From NCBI RefSeq assembly GCF_019455445.1, contig NZ_JAHWUS010000001.1, positions 248,001-312,000 of the forward strand: a stretch of DNA of 64,000 nucleotides. The letters run 5' to 3'. Shown here one piece after another: positions 8,385-16,857 of this stretch. The notes beneath the pieces are model-generated. The model worked only from the letters and a program-made list of their open reading frames with translations, was not told where the DNA came from and ran no database searches. Every line of letters starts with the position of its first letter. The stretch's first letter is position 1. A program made the translations under genes and the position numbers. The stretch comes from Pseudaquidulcibacter saccharophilus. GTDB lineage: Bacteria; Pseudomonadota; Alphaproteobacteria; Caulobacterales; Aquidulcibacteraceae.

Positions 8385-8813
8385 TTATTTCTCACACCGC
8401 AAGAATATAGACGTATCAATATTGTCATATGAAATATCGGCGCTTTGGTCGGTAATATTGCTAAAAGTTAGGTTAAATTTGCTTTCGGTACCATTTGCGG
8501 CAACTACATCAATTCCATCACCATTGCTTGTCATTGATATTACCCTTTGGGTAATAATCCCTGATGGGCGCAAACTATCAAAAAATACGCCGCCATTTTC
8601 GATTTTAAAAACATAGCCTTGTTCAGCATTTTTAAAATCGCAACCAATACGACCATTCACAGGCTTGCCCAAAAAGGCAACCCTGCCATTTCCAAAAATA
8701 AACGTTTTATGTTCTGGCGTTAATTCCGCCATTGGATCTTTCGGCTCACTTTTGCCACATGCGGCAATCACGCCGCAAAAAAAGACTAATAAAAGCTGAT
8801 TTCTTATCCGCAT
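8385..8813 (-). CDS. Predicted lipoprotein, unknown function
   Basis: A 142-residue protein with a lipoprotein signal: charged MRIRNQ, a hydrophobic stretch, then a lipobox VIAAC at about residue 19. The mature part has three Cys (one lipidated) and looks beta-rich. The Asp-free GKSEP after the lipidated Cys suggests outer-membrane sorting. It lies between rho and the DUF6489 gene on the same strand. I do not recognise the family. Confidence 0.7.
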   Translation of the reverse strand: MRIRNQLLLVFFCGVIAACGKSEPKDPMAELTPEHKTFIFGNGRVAFLGKPVNGRIGCDFKNAEQGYVFKIENGGVFFDSLRPSGIITQRVISMTSNGDGIDVVAANGTESKFNLTFSNITDQSADISYDNIDTSIFLRCEK

Positions 8814-8875
8814 TCATTCACCTCCCCCGTTTGGGAAGGCATATATTTGCATATAAAGATTAAATAATTGTTTTT

Positions 8876-8904
8876 ATAAAACAAAGGGCGGGAAAACCCG
8901 CCCT
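8876..8904 (-). terminator. Rho-independent terminator after rho
   Basis: GGGCGGG (8886-8892), AAAA loop and CCCGCCC (8897-8903) form a seven-pair GC stem. On the minus strand it is followed by TTTGTTTTAT, ten bases past the rho stop codon. Confidence 0.85.
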
Positions 8905-8912
8905 AATTCGTT

Positions 8913-10406
8913 TTAGTTATTCATGCTGGTGAAAAACTCATCATTGGTTTTTGTACCTTTGAGCTTATCAAGCAAGAATTCCATCGCATCCATTGTGCCC
9001 ATTGGCGACAAGATACGGCGAAGCATATACATTTTTGGAAGATCTTCGCGCGGAACAAGCAATTCTTCTTTCCGTGTACCAGATTTGATAATATCAATCG
9101 CAGGGAAGATACGTTTATCAGAAACTTTACGGTCAAGAATAAGCTCGGAGTTGCCGGTACCTTTGAACTCTTCAAAGATAACCTCATCCATTCTTGAACC
9201 GGTTTCGATCAATGCGGTTGCGATAATTGTTAATGAACCACCTTCTTCAAGGTTACGCGCCGCACCAAAGAAGCGTTTTGGGCGTTGTAATGCGTTGGCA
9301 TCCACACCACCGGTAAGAACTTTACCAGAAGATGGAACAACGGTGTTATATGCACGACCAAGACGGGTGATTGAATCAAGCAAAATAACAACATCACGGC
9401 CATGTTCGGCAAGGCGTTTTGCCTTTTCAATAACCATTTCCGAAACTTGAACGTGGCGGGTTGCCGGCTCGTCAAATGTTGATGAAATAACTTCACCCTT
9501 AACCGAACGTTTCATATCGGTTACTTCTTCTGGGCGCTCGTCAATCAAAAGCACTATTAAGAAGCATTCAGGGTGATTAGTTTCAATCGATTTTGCAATA
9601 TTCTGCAAAATAACGGTTTTACCGGTGCGCGGCGGCGCAACAATCAATGAACGCTGTCCCTTACCAATTGGGGCAACAATATCAATAACCCGACCAGTTT
9701 TATCTTTTAATGTTGGGTCATCAATTTCCATTTTGAACCGCTCATTCGGGTAAAGCGGGGTAAGGTTATCAAAATTCACCTTGTGTTTTGCGACATCGGG
9801 GTCGGTGAAATTAATGCTTTCAACGCGGGCAAGGGCAAAATAACGCTCCCCCTCACGTGGTGATTTTACCGGACCTTCAACAGTATCACCAGTGCGCAGG
9901 CCAAAACGGCGGATTTGCTGTGGCGATACATAAATATCATCAGGGCCAGGGAGGTAGTTTGATTCCGGAGAACGAAGGAAACCAAAACCATCTGGCAAAA
10001 CTTCTAATACGCCAGAACCACCAATTTCGGCGCCATTTTCCGCTTGCTCTTTTAAAATTGCAAAAAGCAAATCTTGGGTGCGCATTGATGCCGCGCCGTC
10101 AATCTCAAGACCTTCAGCCATGGTTACAAGTTCGGCAGGTTTTTTAAGTTTTAATTCTTTTAATGTTGTGCGAACCACTGGGCCGGTTGGTTTTTCATAT
10201 TCGGCATCTTCTGCGCCAGTTGATGCTTCAACCACTTCGTTACCACTGGTAACTTCTTCGGTTGTTTCTTCTGCAACCACTTCTTCTTGGGCTGGTTCTT
10301 CGGTTTTGGCAGAAAGTCTAAGGCTTAGTTTACGTTTTGGTTTTACCGCCTCGTTATTTTCTGGGGCTTCTGGTGTTTGTTCGCTCTCTTGAATATCGTC
10401 TGACAT
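8913..10406 (-). CDS. rho: Transcription termination factor Rho
   Basis: Hexameric RNA helicase that ends transcription. The 497-residue protein has an extra acidic, Ala/Glu-rich N-terminal segment of about 80 residues before the Rho core, so it is longer than the E. coli protein (419). The cold-shock RNA-binding domain (GFGFLRS, residues about 140-146), Walker A APPRTGKT (257-264), Walker B and the Q/R loops ([20 protein letters not shown]) are all intact. ATG at 10406 is chosen over an upstream TTG. In many alphaproteobacteria rho lies near mnmE and the haem genes, as here. Confidence 0.97.
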   Translation of the reverse strand: MSDDIQESEQTPEAPENNEAVKPKRKLSLRLSAKTEEPAQEEVVAEETTEEVTSGNEVVEASTGAEDAEYEKPTGPVVRTTLKELKLKKPAELVTMAEGLEIDGAASMRTQDLLFAILKEQAENGAEIGGSGVLEVLPDGFGFLRSPESNYLPGPDDIYVSPQQIRRFGLRTGDTVEGPVKSPREGERYFALARVESINFTDPDVAKHKVNFDNLTPLYPNERFKMEIDDPTLKDKTGRVIDIVAPIGKGQRSLIVAPPRTGKTVILQNIAKSIETNHPECFLIVLLIDERPEEVTDMKRSVKGEVISSTFDEPATRHVQVSEMVIEKAKRLAEHGRDVVILLDSITRLGRAYNTVVPSSGKVLTGGVDANALQRPKRFFGAARNLEEGGSLTIIATALIETGSRMDEVIFEEFKGTGNSELILDRKVSDKRIFPAIDIIKSGTRKEELLVPREDLPKMYMLRRILSPMGTMDAMEFLLDKLKGTKTNDEFFTSMNN

Positions 10407-10443
10407 TTGCAATTCTTTTATTTAGATTGTTGGGAATTTTAAA

Positions 10444-10510
10444 TTCGGCAAAGAACATGCCGAACGAGAAAGTGTGAAATGACAATAATATGAAACAATA
10501 CCAATTTCAA
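10444..10510 (-). promoter_or_regulatory. Candidate rho promoter and leader hairpin
   Basis: On the minus strand TTGAAA (10510-10505), 17 bases and TATTGT (10487-10482) form a plausible housekeeping promoter. Downstream, TTCGGCA (10464-10458), a seven-base loop and TGCCGAA (10450-10444), followed by an AT tract, form a hairpin in the leader. Rho autoregulates through its leader in E. coli; whether this hairpin does so is unknown. Confidence 0.45.
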
Positions 10511-10542
10511 GATGGGCGATGGAAAATAAAAACTTATACTAA

Positions 10543-11085
10543 TTACCCAATAAGTGGGTATTCGGCTTCGATATTATAATGGCTTGGGCCATTGCCCATG
10601 TGTGATGAATAAAGATAAAACCTATCAACCAAAAAAGGTTCTGATTTATATGTTGTATGGCGTGCCTGCCACTCCAACACATCGCGCAAATTCACTTCAC
10701 GCTTTAAATAGGCAAGGGTGACATGCGGGGTATATTTGCGGGTTTCTGGTTCATGCCCCAATTTACGACATGCCGCTTCGCAACGCCCCGCAAGAATATT
10801 TAATTCTTCACTATTTGCGACAAGTGCATGAATTGAATGGGGTTTTTCTTTGCCAAAAAAGCCAACGGAATTAAGCGATAATTCAATTGGCTTTTGCTTA
10901 ATTTTTTCAACCATCGCGTCAAGTTCGGCGGTTTCTTTTGCTTCTAAATCGCCGATGAAGCGCAATGTAATATGAAAATTTTCACGCGGGCTAAAATTCG
11001 CGCCATCAAGCCCGCATTGCATCGGCAAAAGTGTGCTGGCAATTTCATCGGGGATTTCAATGCCAAGGAATAAACGAAGTGTCAT
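10543..11085 (-). CDS. thpR: RNA 2',3'-cyclic phosphodiesterase ThpR
   Basis: A 180-residue member of the 2H phosphoesterase (LigT/ThpR) family, which opens 2',3'-cyclic phosphate ends and can join 2'-5' linkages. Both catalytic HxTx motifs are present: HITLRFIGD near residue 40 and HVTLAYLKR near residue 125. The start MTLRLFLGIEIPDEI is typical of the family. It lies ten bases downstream of the oligopeptidase gene on the same strand and is probably co-transcribed with it. Confidence 0.9.
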   Translation of the reverse strand: MTLRLFLGIEIPDEIASTLLPMQCGLDGANFSPRENFHITLRFIGDLEAKETAELDAMVEKIKQKPIELSLNSVGFFGKEKPHSIHALVANSEELNILAGRCEAACRKLGHEPETRKYTPHVTLAYLKREVNLRDVLEWQARHTTYKSEPFLVDRFYLYSSHMGNGPSHYNIEAEYPLIG

Positions 11086-11095
11086 TCCCGCACCT

Positions 11096-13288
11096 TTATT
11101 TCTTATCTAATGCCCAAAGCATGAATGCCTGATAACGGGCAATCTCGTGAAGCCTGTCAAAACGACCTGGTGCTCCGCCGTGCCCCGCCTCCATATTTAC
11201 ATCTAGTAAAAATGGACCGGCATTTGGCGAAGTATCACGAAGTTTGGCAATCCATTTTGTCGGCTCCCAATAGGTTACTTGGGAATCAGAAAGTGCGGTT
11301 TGCGCATAAATCGGCGGATAGGCACGGGTAGCAACGTTATCATAGGGTGAATATGCCGCCATAGTGTCATAATCATCCTTGTTGCGGATTGGGTCGCCCC
11401 ATTCCGTCCATTCTGGTGGGGTAAGTGGAAGGGTTTCATCGGAAATTGTGTTCATCATATCGACAAAGGCAACTTGGGCAACAATTCCTGCCCATAAATC
11501 CGGCCGTTGATTAACCACAACACCCATTAATAACCCGCCCGCAGAACCACCATGGGCAACAATTTTACCTTTTTTAGTATAACCCGCGGCAATCAATGCC
11601 TCAGCAGAGTTTATGAAATCACTAAAGGTATGTTGTTTATTGCGTAACTTACCGTCCAAATACCAATTATATCCACGTTCCATACCACCACGAATATGGG
11701 CAATTGCGGTTATAAAACCACGGTTTACAAGGTTTAAAACATTGGTGTTAAAACCATCGGGCATGGAAATACCATACGAACCATAGCCGTAAAGATATAA
11801 TGGCGCGCTGCCATCAATCTTCGTGGTCTTTTTATAAAGCAATGTTACCGGAACTTTTGCGCCATCGGTTGAATCAGCAAAAATACGTTTAACAACATAA
11901 TCTTGTGCGTTGTGGCCCGATGGGATTTCTTGGGTTTTTAATAATTTCCGCTCTCGCGTTGCCATATTATAATCAAACACCTGTGCCGGAGTGGTCGGTG
12001 ATGAATAGCTAAAACGTGTGATTTCTGTATCAAATTCAAAACCGCCCGAAATATTTAGATCATAGGCTTCTTCGGAAAAATCAATCGAATGCTCTTTGTT
12101 CGTAGAAAGATCAAACACCACAATACGCGGTAGGGCATCATACATTTCTTGGCGAATTAGATAGTTTTTATAAAGACCAAAATCTTCAATCAACGTGCCG
12201 GTATTGTATGGTATAAAATCTTCCCATTCAACGATTTCCGGGTTGGTAATTGGTGCGCGCATGATTTTATAATCAATTGCTTTATCTTTATTGGTGCGGA
12301 AATAAAAATATTCACCGGCTTGATCAGGGTGGTATTCAAACCCCGCTTTGCGCGCGGCAATAAGTTTTGGTGATGCCGTTGGATTGTCAAGCGGTAAAAA
12401 GCGAACCTCATTATTATCTGATGCACTACTGATAAGGAAAATATAATCACCCGCCGAAGATTCACCAATTCCAAGGAAATAGGCATGATCTTTTTCTTCA
12501 TAAACCAAAATGTCTTTTGCAGGGTCATCACCAATTTTATGGCGCATAACTTTTATTGGGCGGACATTTTCATCATTTTTAACATAGAAAACCGTGCGGT
12601 TATCTTTTGCGAAAACAACTTCGCCAGTGGTATCTTCAATTTTATAGTCCAAATCATCGCCGGTTTCAGGGTTTCTAAAACGAATATCGCAATTTCTTGC
12701 ACCCTCATAATCGACCGCATAGGCAATGATATCTTGTGCTTTATTTTGCTGCCAATTATTTAATTTCCAGAATGGTAAACCCTTGGCCTCTTTATCGCCA
12801 TCAATAATGGCTTTTTCACCCAAAACCACACCATTATCAGCAAGTGATTGGCGCATAATAATTGGGAATTGTCCACCTTCACGATATTTGCGGTAATATG
12901 CAAACTTTCCGTCTTTGGTTGGCGGTGATGAATCATCCTCTTTAATACGCCCTTTCATTTCCTCAAAAAGTTTGGTGCGCAAATCGGCGGTTTTGTCCAA
13001 AAACATTGCCTTGGTATAGGCGTTTTCCGCGTCAATATGTTGTTTGATTTCTGGAGTTAGAGTTTTTGGATCATTCAAAACATCTTGCCAATGTTCATCA
13101 CGCATCCATGCATAATCATCATGGCGAACACGACCTAATTGTTTGATTGTAGTTGGGATTTTTTTTGCAATTGGGGCTTTGATATTGGTCATTTCTTTGG
13201 CGAATACTGATGTTGAGTTTAAAAAGGTCGCGATTGTCAAAACACTCGTACCAAGTAGGACTTGTCTGCGGGAAAAAGGATTATTCAT
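11096..13288 (-). CDS. Oligopeptidase B-like S9 serine peptidase with Tat-type signal
   Basis: A 730-residue prolyl-oligopeptidase-family enzyme with an N-terminal beta-propeller and a C-terminal alpha/beta hydrolase. The nucleophile GGSAGGLLMG, the catalytic Asp in ALSDSQVTYWEP and the His in EAGHGGAPGRFD are visible. The closest type is oligopeptidase B, which cuts small peptides after Arg/Lys. The N-terminus has SRRQVLLG then a hydrophobic stretch ending SVFAKEM, a twin-arginine signal, so it is probably exported folded. Most bacterial oligopeptidase B enzymes lack a signal peptide. Confidence 0.9.
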   Translation of the reverse strand: MNNPFSRRQVLLGTSVLTIATFLNSTSVFAKEMTNIKAPIAKKIPTTIKQLGRVRHDDYAWMRDEHWQDVLNDPKTLTPEIKQHIDAENAYTKAMFLDKTADLRTKLFEEMKGRIKEDDSSPPTKDGKFAYYRKYREGGQFPIIMRQSLADNGVVLGEKAIIDGDKEAKGLPFWKLNNWQQNKAQDIIAYAVDYEGARNCDIRFRNPETGDDLDYKIEDTTGEVVFAKDNRTVFYVKNDENVRPIKVMRHKIGDDPAKDILVYEEKDHAYFLGIGESSAGDYIFLISSASDNNEVRFLPLDNPTASPKLIAARKAGFEYHPDQAGEYFYFRTNKDKAIDYKIMRAPITNPEIVEWEDFIPYNTGTLIEDFGLYKNYLIRQEMYDALPRIVVFDLSTNKEHSIDFSEEAYDLNISGGFEFDTEITRFSYSSPTTPAQVFDYNMATRERKLLKTQEIPSGHNAQDYVVKRIFADSTDGAKVPVTLLYKKTTKIDGSAPLYLYGYGSYGISMPDGFNTNVLNLVNRGFITAIAHIRGGMERGYNWYLDGKLRNKQHTFSDFINSAEALIAAGYTKKGKIVAHGGSAGGLLMGVVVNQRPDLWAGIVAQVAFVDMMNTISDETLPLTPPEWTEWGDPIRNKDDYDTMAAYSPYDNVATRAYPPIYAQTALSDSQVTYWEPTKWIAKLRDTSPNAGPFLLDVNMEAGHGGAPGRFDRLHEIARYQAFMLWALDKK

Positions 13289-13332
13289 ACCTTAAACTTG
13301 GCGCGTTTTTAAAAGATGTCAAGGCAAGGAAA

Positions 13333-13362
13333 TTAAAAAAGCCCCCAAAGGGGCTTTAAAAA
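13333..13362 (-). terminator. Terminator after lysC (bidirectional shape)
   Basis: AAAGCCCC (13338-13345) pairs with GGGGCTTT (13350-13357) around a four-base loop. T-rich tracts follow on the minus strand and A-rich tracts on the other side. It lies between lysC and the oligopeptidase gene. Confidence 0.85.
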
Positions 13363-13399
13363 ATCTGTGCAAAATAAAACCGGAAACCGCGTTTTTGAA

Positions 13400-13475
13400 T
13401 ATTTATACCTCACGCCTCCGGTGGGGCGGCGGACTCCCGCCGGCACTCAGTCGTGCTTGCGCTTCGCTTATAATT
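13400..13475. other. GC-rich unexplained block between lysC and terminator
   Basis: This stretch stands out from its AT-rich flanks. It contains CGGCGG-GAGT-CCGCCG on the minus strand (about 13427-13443), a six-pair hairpin with a GAGT loop, in a setting of short GC-rich direct and inverted words. It resembles a dispersed intergenic repeat rather than coding DNA. I see no second copy in this window. Confidence 0.4.
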
Positions 13476-13509
13476 TAGTTCCATAAAAATCTTTACTTCT
13501 GGCGATTTG

Positions 13510-14751
13510 CTAAGAGTCTAACCCATACGCCGTATGAAGCGCACGAACCGCAAGTTCGGTATATGACGCATCAATAAGCACCGAAATTTTGATTTCAGAA
13601 GTAGAAATGTTTTCGATATTGATGCCTTTTGATGACAATGCTTCGAACATGATTTTTGCAACACCAACATGTGAACGCATACCAACACCAATAACCGAAA
13701 CTTTAGAAACATCTTTTTTCACGATAATATCGCGGAAGCCAATGGTTTCTTTGATTGAATTCATAAGATCTTGGGTACGGTCGGCATCGCGTTCAGGGAT
13801 GGTGAATGTCATATTCACTTTGCCTTCGGTGCGGCTAGGTGCCTGTACAATCATATCAACGTTAACATTGGCATCGGCAAGCGCACCAAAAATACGACCT
13901 GCAACACCTGGATTATCAACAACGCCAAGAATTGAAACTTTTGCTTCATCGCGGCTATAGGCAATACCTGAAACGATTTGTTTTTCCACGATTTCTTCCT
14001 CATCACAAACTATTGTACCTGGGTTTGGTTCACCCGGCTCTAAAAATGAACTTAAAACTCTAACTGGCACTTTTTTCGCCATTGCCAATTCAACTGAACG
14101 GGTTTGCAATACTTTTGCACCCAAAGACGCCATTTCTAGCATTTCTTCGTATGAGATTGCTTTCATACGCTGCGCCTTGGAGGTAATGCGTGGATCGGTT
14201 GTATAAACACCGTCAACATCGGTATAAATATCACATAAATCGGCCTTAACCGCCGCCGCAACTGCAACCGCAGAAGTATCAGAACCACCACGACCAAGTG
14301 TGGTAATACGTTCTTCTGGCGTAATGCCTTGGAAGCCCGGAATAACCGCAATCACACCATTTTTCATGGAATCGATAATTGCATCTGATTTAATATCAGC
14401 AATACGGGCAGAGGCGTGAACATCAGAAGTTTCAATTGGAAACTGCCAACCCTGCCAAGAGCGGGCCTTTAAACCCAAATTCCGCAGGCAAAGAGACAAA
14501 AGACCAGTGGTAACTTGTTCGCCAGTGGCAACAACAACGTCATATTCATCATCAAAGTCTTTTGGCGAAAGCCCTGTTCCAGCCTCATTTGCCAAGGCAA
14601 CCAAACGATTGGTTTCCCCCGACATTGCCGAAACGACAACCGCAACCTCATTACCCTGCGCCTGTTCATGGGCAACAAGGCGGGCAACACGTCTGATACG
14701 CTCTATGTCGCCAACCGAAGTCCCGCCGAATTTCATCACTATGCGTGCCAT
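13510..14751 (-). CDS. lysC: Aspartate kinase
   Basis: First step from aspartate to lysine, threonine and methionine. The 413-residue monofunctional enzyme begins MARIVMKFGGTSVGD (KFGGTS motif). It carries the TTLGRGGSDTSAVA substrate and ATP loop near residue 175 and two C-terminal ACT domains (about 265-335 and 345-410), which in this family bind lysine or threonine for feedback inhibition. It is divergent from ubiG across about 180 bases, a common alphaproteobacterial arrangement. No lysine riboswitch is apparent upstream. Confidence 0.97.
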   Translation of the reverse strand: MARIVMKFGGTSVGDIERIRRVARLVAHEQAQGNEVAVVVSAMSGETNRLVALANEAGTGLSPKDFDDEYDVVVATGEQVTTGLLSLCLRNLGLKARSWQGWQFPIETSDVHASARIADIKSDAIIDSMKNGVIAVIPGFQGITPEERITTLGRGGSDTSAVAVAAAVKADLCDIYTDVDGVYTTDPRITSKAQRMKAISYEEMLEMASLGAKVLQTRSVELAMAKKVPVRVLSSFLEPGEPNPGTIVCDEEEIVEKQIVSGIAYSRDEAKVSILGVVDNPGVAGRIFGALADANVNVDMIVQAPSRTEGKVNMTFTIPERDADRTQDLMNSIKETIGFRDIIVKKDVSKVSVIGVGMRSHVGVAKIMFEALSSKGINIENISTSEIKISVLIDASYTELAVRALHTAYGLDS

Positions 14752-14932
14752 TTTTTACCTTTAATACAGAACCGCAAAATAATGCGCAAAAAACCGATTT
14801 TAGGGCAAAGGTCAACTATATATCACACATAAATACCGATTTTTTAGGAAAAGATTGCGCTATTGCATCATTTTTTGGGTTAAAAGAAATTATTATTGGT
14901 AATATTATCAATTTTGTGGCAAATGTTTTGCT

Positions 14933-15676
14933 ATGACTGATACCAAAATTAATTCCGTGAATGATGATGAAATCGCAAAATTTGCCGCAATGGCAGAGGA
15001 TTGGTGGAATCCAAACGGAAAGTTTAAACCGCTTCATAAATTTAATCCCACACGCCTTGCCTTTATTCGCGATAATGTAAAGCGTCATTTTGGGATTGAT
15101 GATAATTCACAACCTTTAAAAGGTTTGAAATTGTTGGATGTTGGTTGTGGCGGCGGTCTTTTAAGTGAACCAATGGCAAGAATGGGCGCAAATGTTACCG
15201 CCATCGATGCCACTGAAAAAAATATAAAAACCGCATCAGTACATCGTGATAAAATGGGGCTTGAAATTGATTACCGTTTTACCACCGCCGAAGAATTACT
15301 AAAAACCCACAAAGGCGCATTCGATGTGGTGCTTAATATGGAAGTTATTGAGCACGTCAATAATCCAAAGGAATTTTTGCAAACATCACTCCAATTATTA
15401 TCTCCTAATGGAATAATGTTTATTGCCACCATAAACCGTACGCCAAAGGCGCGCGCCTTGGCACTTTTTGCGGCGGAAAATATTTTGCGCTGGCTGCCAC
15501 CCGGAACCCATGATTATGATAAATTGGTAACGCCAAATGAAATTATGGATGCTTTATCAATTGAAAAATCGTTGAAAATAACTGGTCCAATTGGGGTTTC
15601 ATATAATCCGTTGTTTGATAAATGGTCATTGGGTAATGACACATCAATGAATTATATGGTTGTTGCAGAACGTTAA
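14933..15676 (+). CDS. ubiG: Ubiquinone biosynthesis O-methyltransferase UbiG
   Basis: SAM-dependent enzyme for both O-methylation steps of ubiquinone synthesis. In 247 residues it has the characteristic N-terminal FAAMAEDWWNPNGKFKPLH, SAM motif I LLDVGCGGGLLSEPMARMG, and motif II VVLNMEVIEHV. Full length. Its stop abuts the stop of the convergent dikinase regulator with no intervening base. Confidence 0.96.
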   Translation: MTDTKINSVNDDEIAKFAAMAEDWWNPNGKFKPLHKFNPTRLAFIRDNVKRHFGIDDNSQPLKGLKLLDVGCGGGLLSEPMARMGANVTAIDATEKNIKTASVHRDKMGLEIDYRFTTAEELLKTHKGAFDVVLNMEVIEHVNNPKEFLQTSLQLLSPNGIMFIATINRTPKARALALFAAENILRWLPPGTHDYDKLVTPNEIMDALSIEKSLKITGPIGVSYNPLFDKWSLGNDTSMNYMVVAER

Positions 15677-16507
15677 TTATCCAAATTGTTCGCGGTTTCT
15701 AGTTTCCACAAGGTTTAAAACTGCTGCGGCGGTTTCTTCAATAGAGCGGCGTGTAACATCAATCACCGGCCAACCTTGTCGTTCAAATAGGCGATTGGCA
15801 AAAATAACTTCTTCACGAACCGCATCTTCGGAAACATAATCTGTATTTGCCTCGGCATTTAAAGATAAAAGACGATTTGTACGAATTGCAATCAATCTGT
15901 CGGGCGAAACTTTTAAACCAACCACAAGCGGCTTTTTCAATTCCAATAATACTTCTGGAATTGGGCCACCATGCACAAGAGGATAGTTTGCGGTTTTATA
16001 TCCACGGTTTGCAAGATAAATTGAAGTTGGGGTTTTTGAAGTTCGTGAAATACCAACCAAAACAATATCCGCATCATCATATTCATTAACAATCTGCCCA
16101 TCATCGTGGGACATTGTATAATTCATCGCCTCGATACGACGGAAATAATTGGAATCGAGGGTTTGTTTCATACCCGTCTGTACTTTTGGCACAATTCCTA
16201 GGTGGCGTGAAAACAAATCCAATGTTGAATCAAGTAATGATTGGCAAGGAATATTCCATGCCTTGCATTTTTCTTCGAGAATTAAACGTAATTCCTGTGA
16301 TGCAATAGTAAATAAAACTACGCCAGGTCGCGATTCAATTTCTTCCAATACTTTATCAAGCTGACGACGTGATCGCACAAGATAATACGATCTTTCAAGT
16401 GCCGTAACATGTTCAAACAATGGGGCAACAGCACGTAATACCGCATTTAAAGTTTCACCGGTGGAATCCGAAATCAAATGAACATTAAGGAAAATATTGG
16501 TTTGCAT
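15677..16507 (-). CDS. Pyruvate, phosphate/water dikinase regulatory protein (bifunctional kinase/phosphorylase)
   Basis: DUF299 family (PpsR/RP1; RP001 of Rickettsia). The family reversibly phosphorylates pyruvate phosphate dikinase or PEP synthase, controlling PEP/pyruvate flux. The start HLISDSTGETL and the P-loop GISRTSKTPTSIYLANRG are diagnostic over 276 residues. The target dikinase is not in this window. The gene flanks the origin region on its left, as in Caulobacter and Rickettsia. A TTAA-N7-TTAA motif lies 12-26 bases upstream of its start codon and could control it. Confidence 0.94.
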   Translation of the reverse strand: MQTNIFLNVHLISDSTGETLNAVLRAVAPLFEHVTALERSYYLVRSRRQLDKVLEEIESRPGVVLFTIASQELRLILEEKCKAWNIPCQSLLDSTLDLFSRHLGIVPKVQTGMKQTLDSNYFRRIEAMNYTMSHDDGQIVNEYDDADIVLVGISRTSKTPTSIYLANRGYKTANYPLVHGGPIPEVLLELKKPLVVGLKVSPDRLIAIRTNRLLSLNAEANTDYVSEDAVREEVIFANRLFERQGWPVIDVTRRSIEETAAAVLNLVETRNREQFG

Positions 16508-16518
16508 CTATCTATAAA

Positions 16519-16533
16519 TTAACCTGTTGTTAA
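16519..16533. promoter_or_regulatory. CtrA-type site a in oriC
   Basis: TTAACCTGTTGTTAA, an exact TTAA-N7-TTAA, beside the DnaA box at 16549 and just upstream of the dikinase-regulator gene. Confidence 0.7.
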
Positions 16534-16657
16534 TAAGTTTTAATAAGCTGTGAATAAGTATGGTAAACAAATCATTAAGAAAAATTTTCATCCCCTTTGT
16601 CCCAAAATTGCACACATTTGTCCACAGTTTTTCAACAGCATGGGGAAAAGATAAAGG

Positions 16658-16701
16658 TTAATAAAATCTTAATCACACATTAACCGTTAATCTTTCATTA
16701 A
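16658..16701. promoter_or_regulatory. Array of CtrA-type half-sites in oriC
   Basis: Five TTAA half-sites start at 16658, 16669, 16680, 16687 and 16698. The first three are spaced exactly 11 bases apart and the last two also 11, giving three exact TTAA-N7-TTAA sites, two of them sharing a half-site. A near-match DnaA box (16669-16677) overlaps the array, so CtrA and DnaA could compete here, as proposed for the Caulobacter origin. Confidence 0.75.
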
Positions 16702-16857
16702 CTTTTAAAATAGGCAGGTTTTAGGGGATATTATTTGAATAAGTTGTGGATATTTTTCCTATAAAAGTGGTTTTCATGTGAATAAGACCAAAATTCTTGA
16801 TTTTATCCACCTTACTAATTACTACATACTTCTTTTAATTAATAAAGAAGACAGATT

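Larger units (their letters stand above)
16508..16857. other. oriC: Probable chromosomal replication origin (oriC)
   Basis: A 350-base AT-rich gap between the RP001-like gene and hemE, the Caulobacter origin locus. DnaA boxes (consensus TTATNCACA): exact at 16549-16557 and 16777-16785 (both minus). One-mismatch sites are at 16618-16626 (TTGTCCACA), 16669-16677, 16745-16753 and 16803-16811. Four exact TTAA-N7-TTAA motifs match the CtrA site. No GANTC methylation site is present. parS sites lie 10-14 kb away and gene orientation flips here. Confidence 0.88.

Noticed and set aside
14745-15088. Short open frames in the lysC-ubiG gap, including one antisense to the ubiG start
   Set aside because: Low-complexity AT-driven frames overlapping promoter DNA and ubiG.
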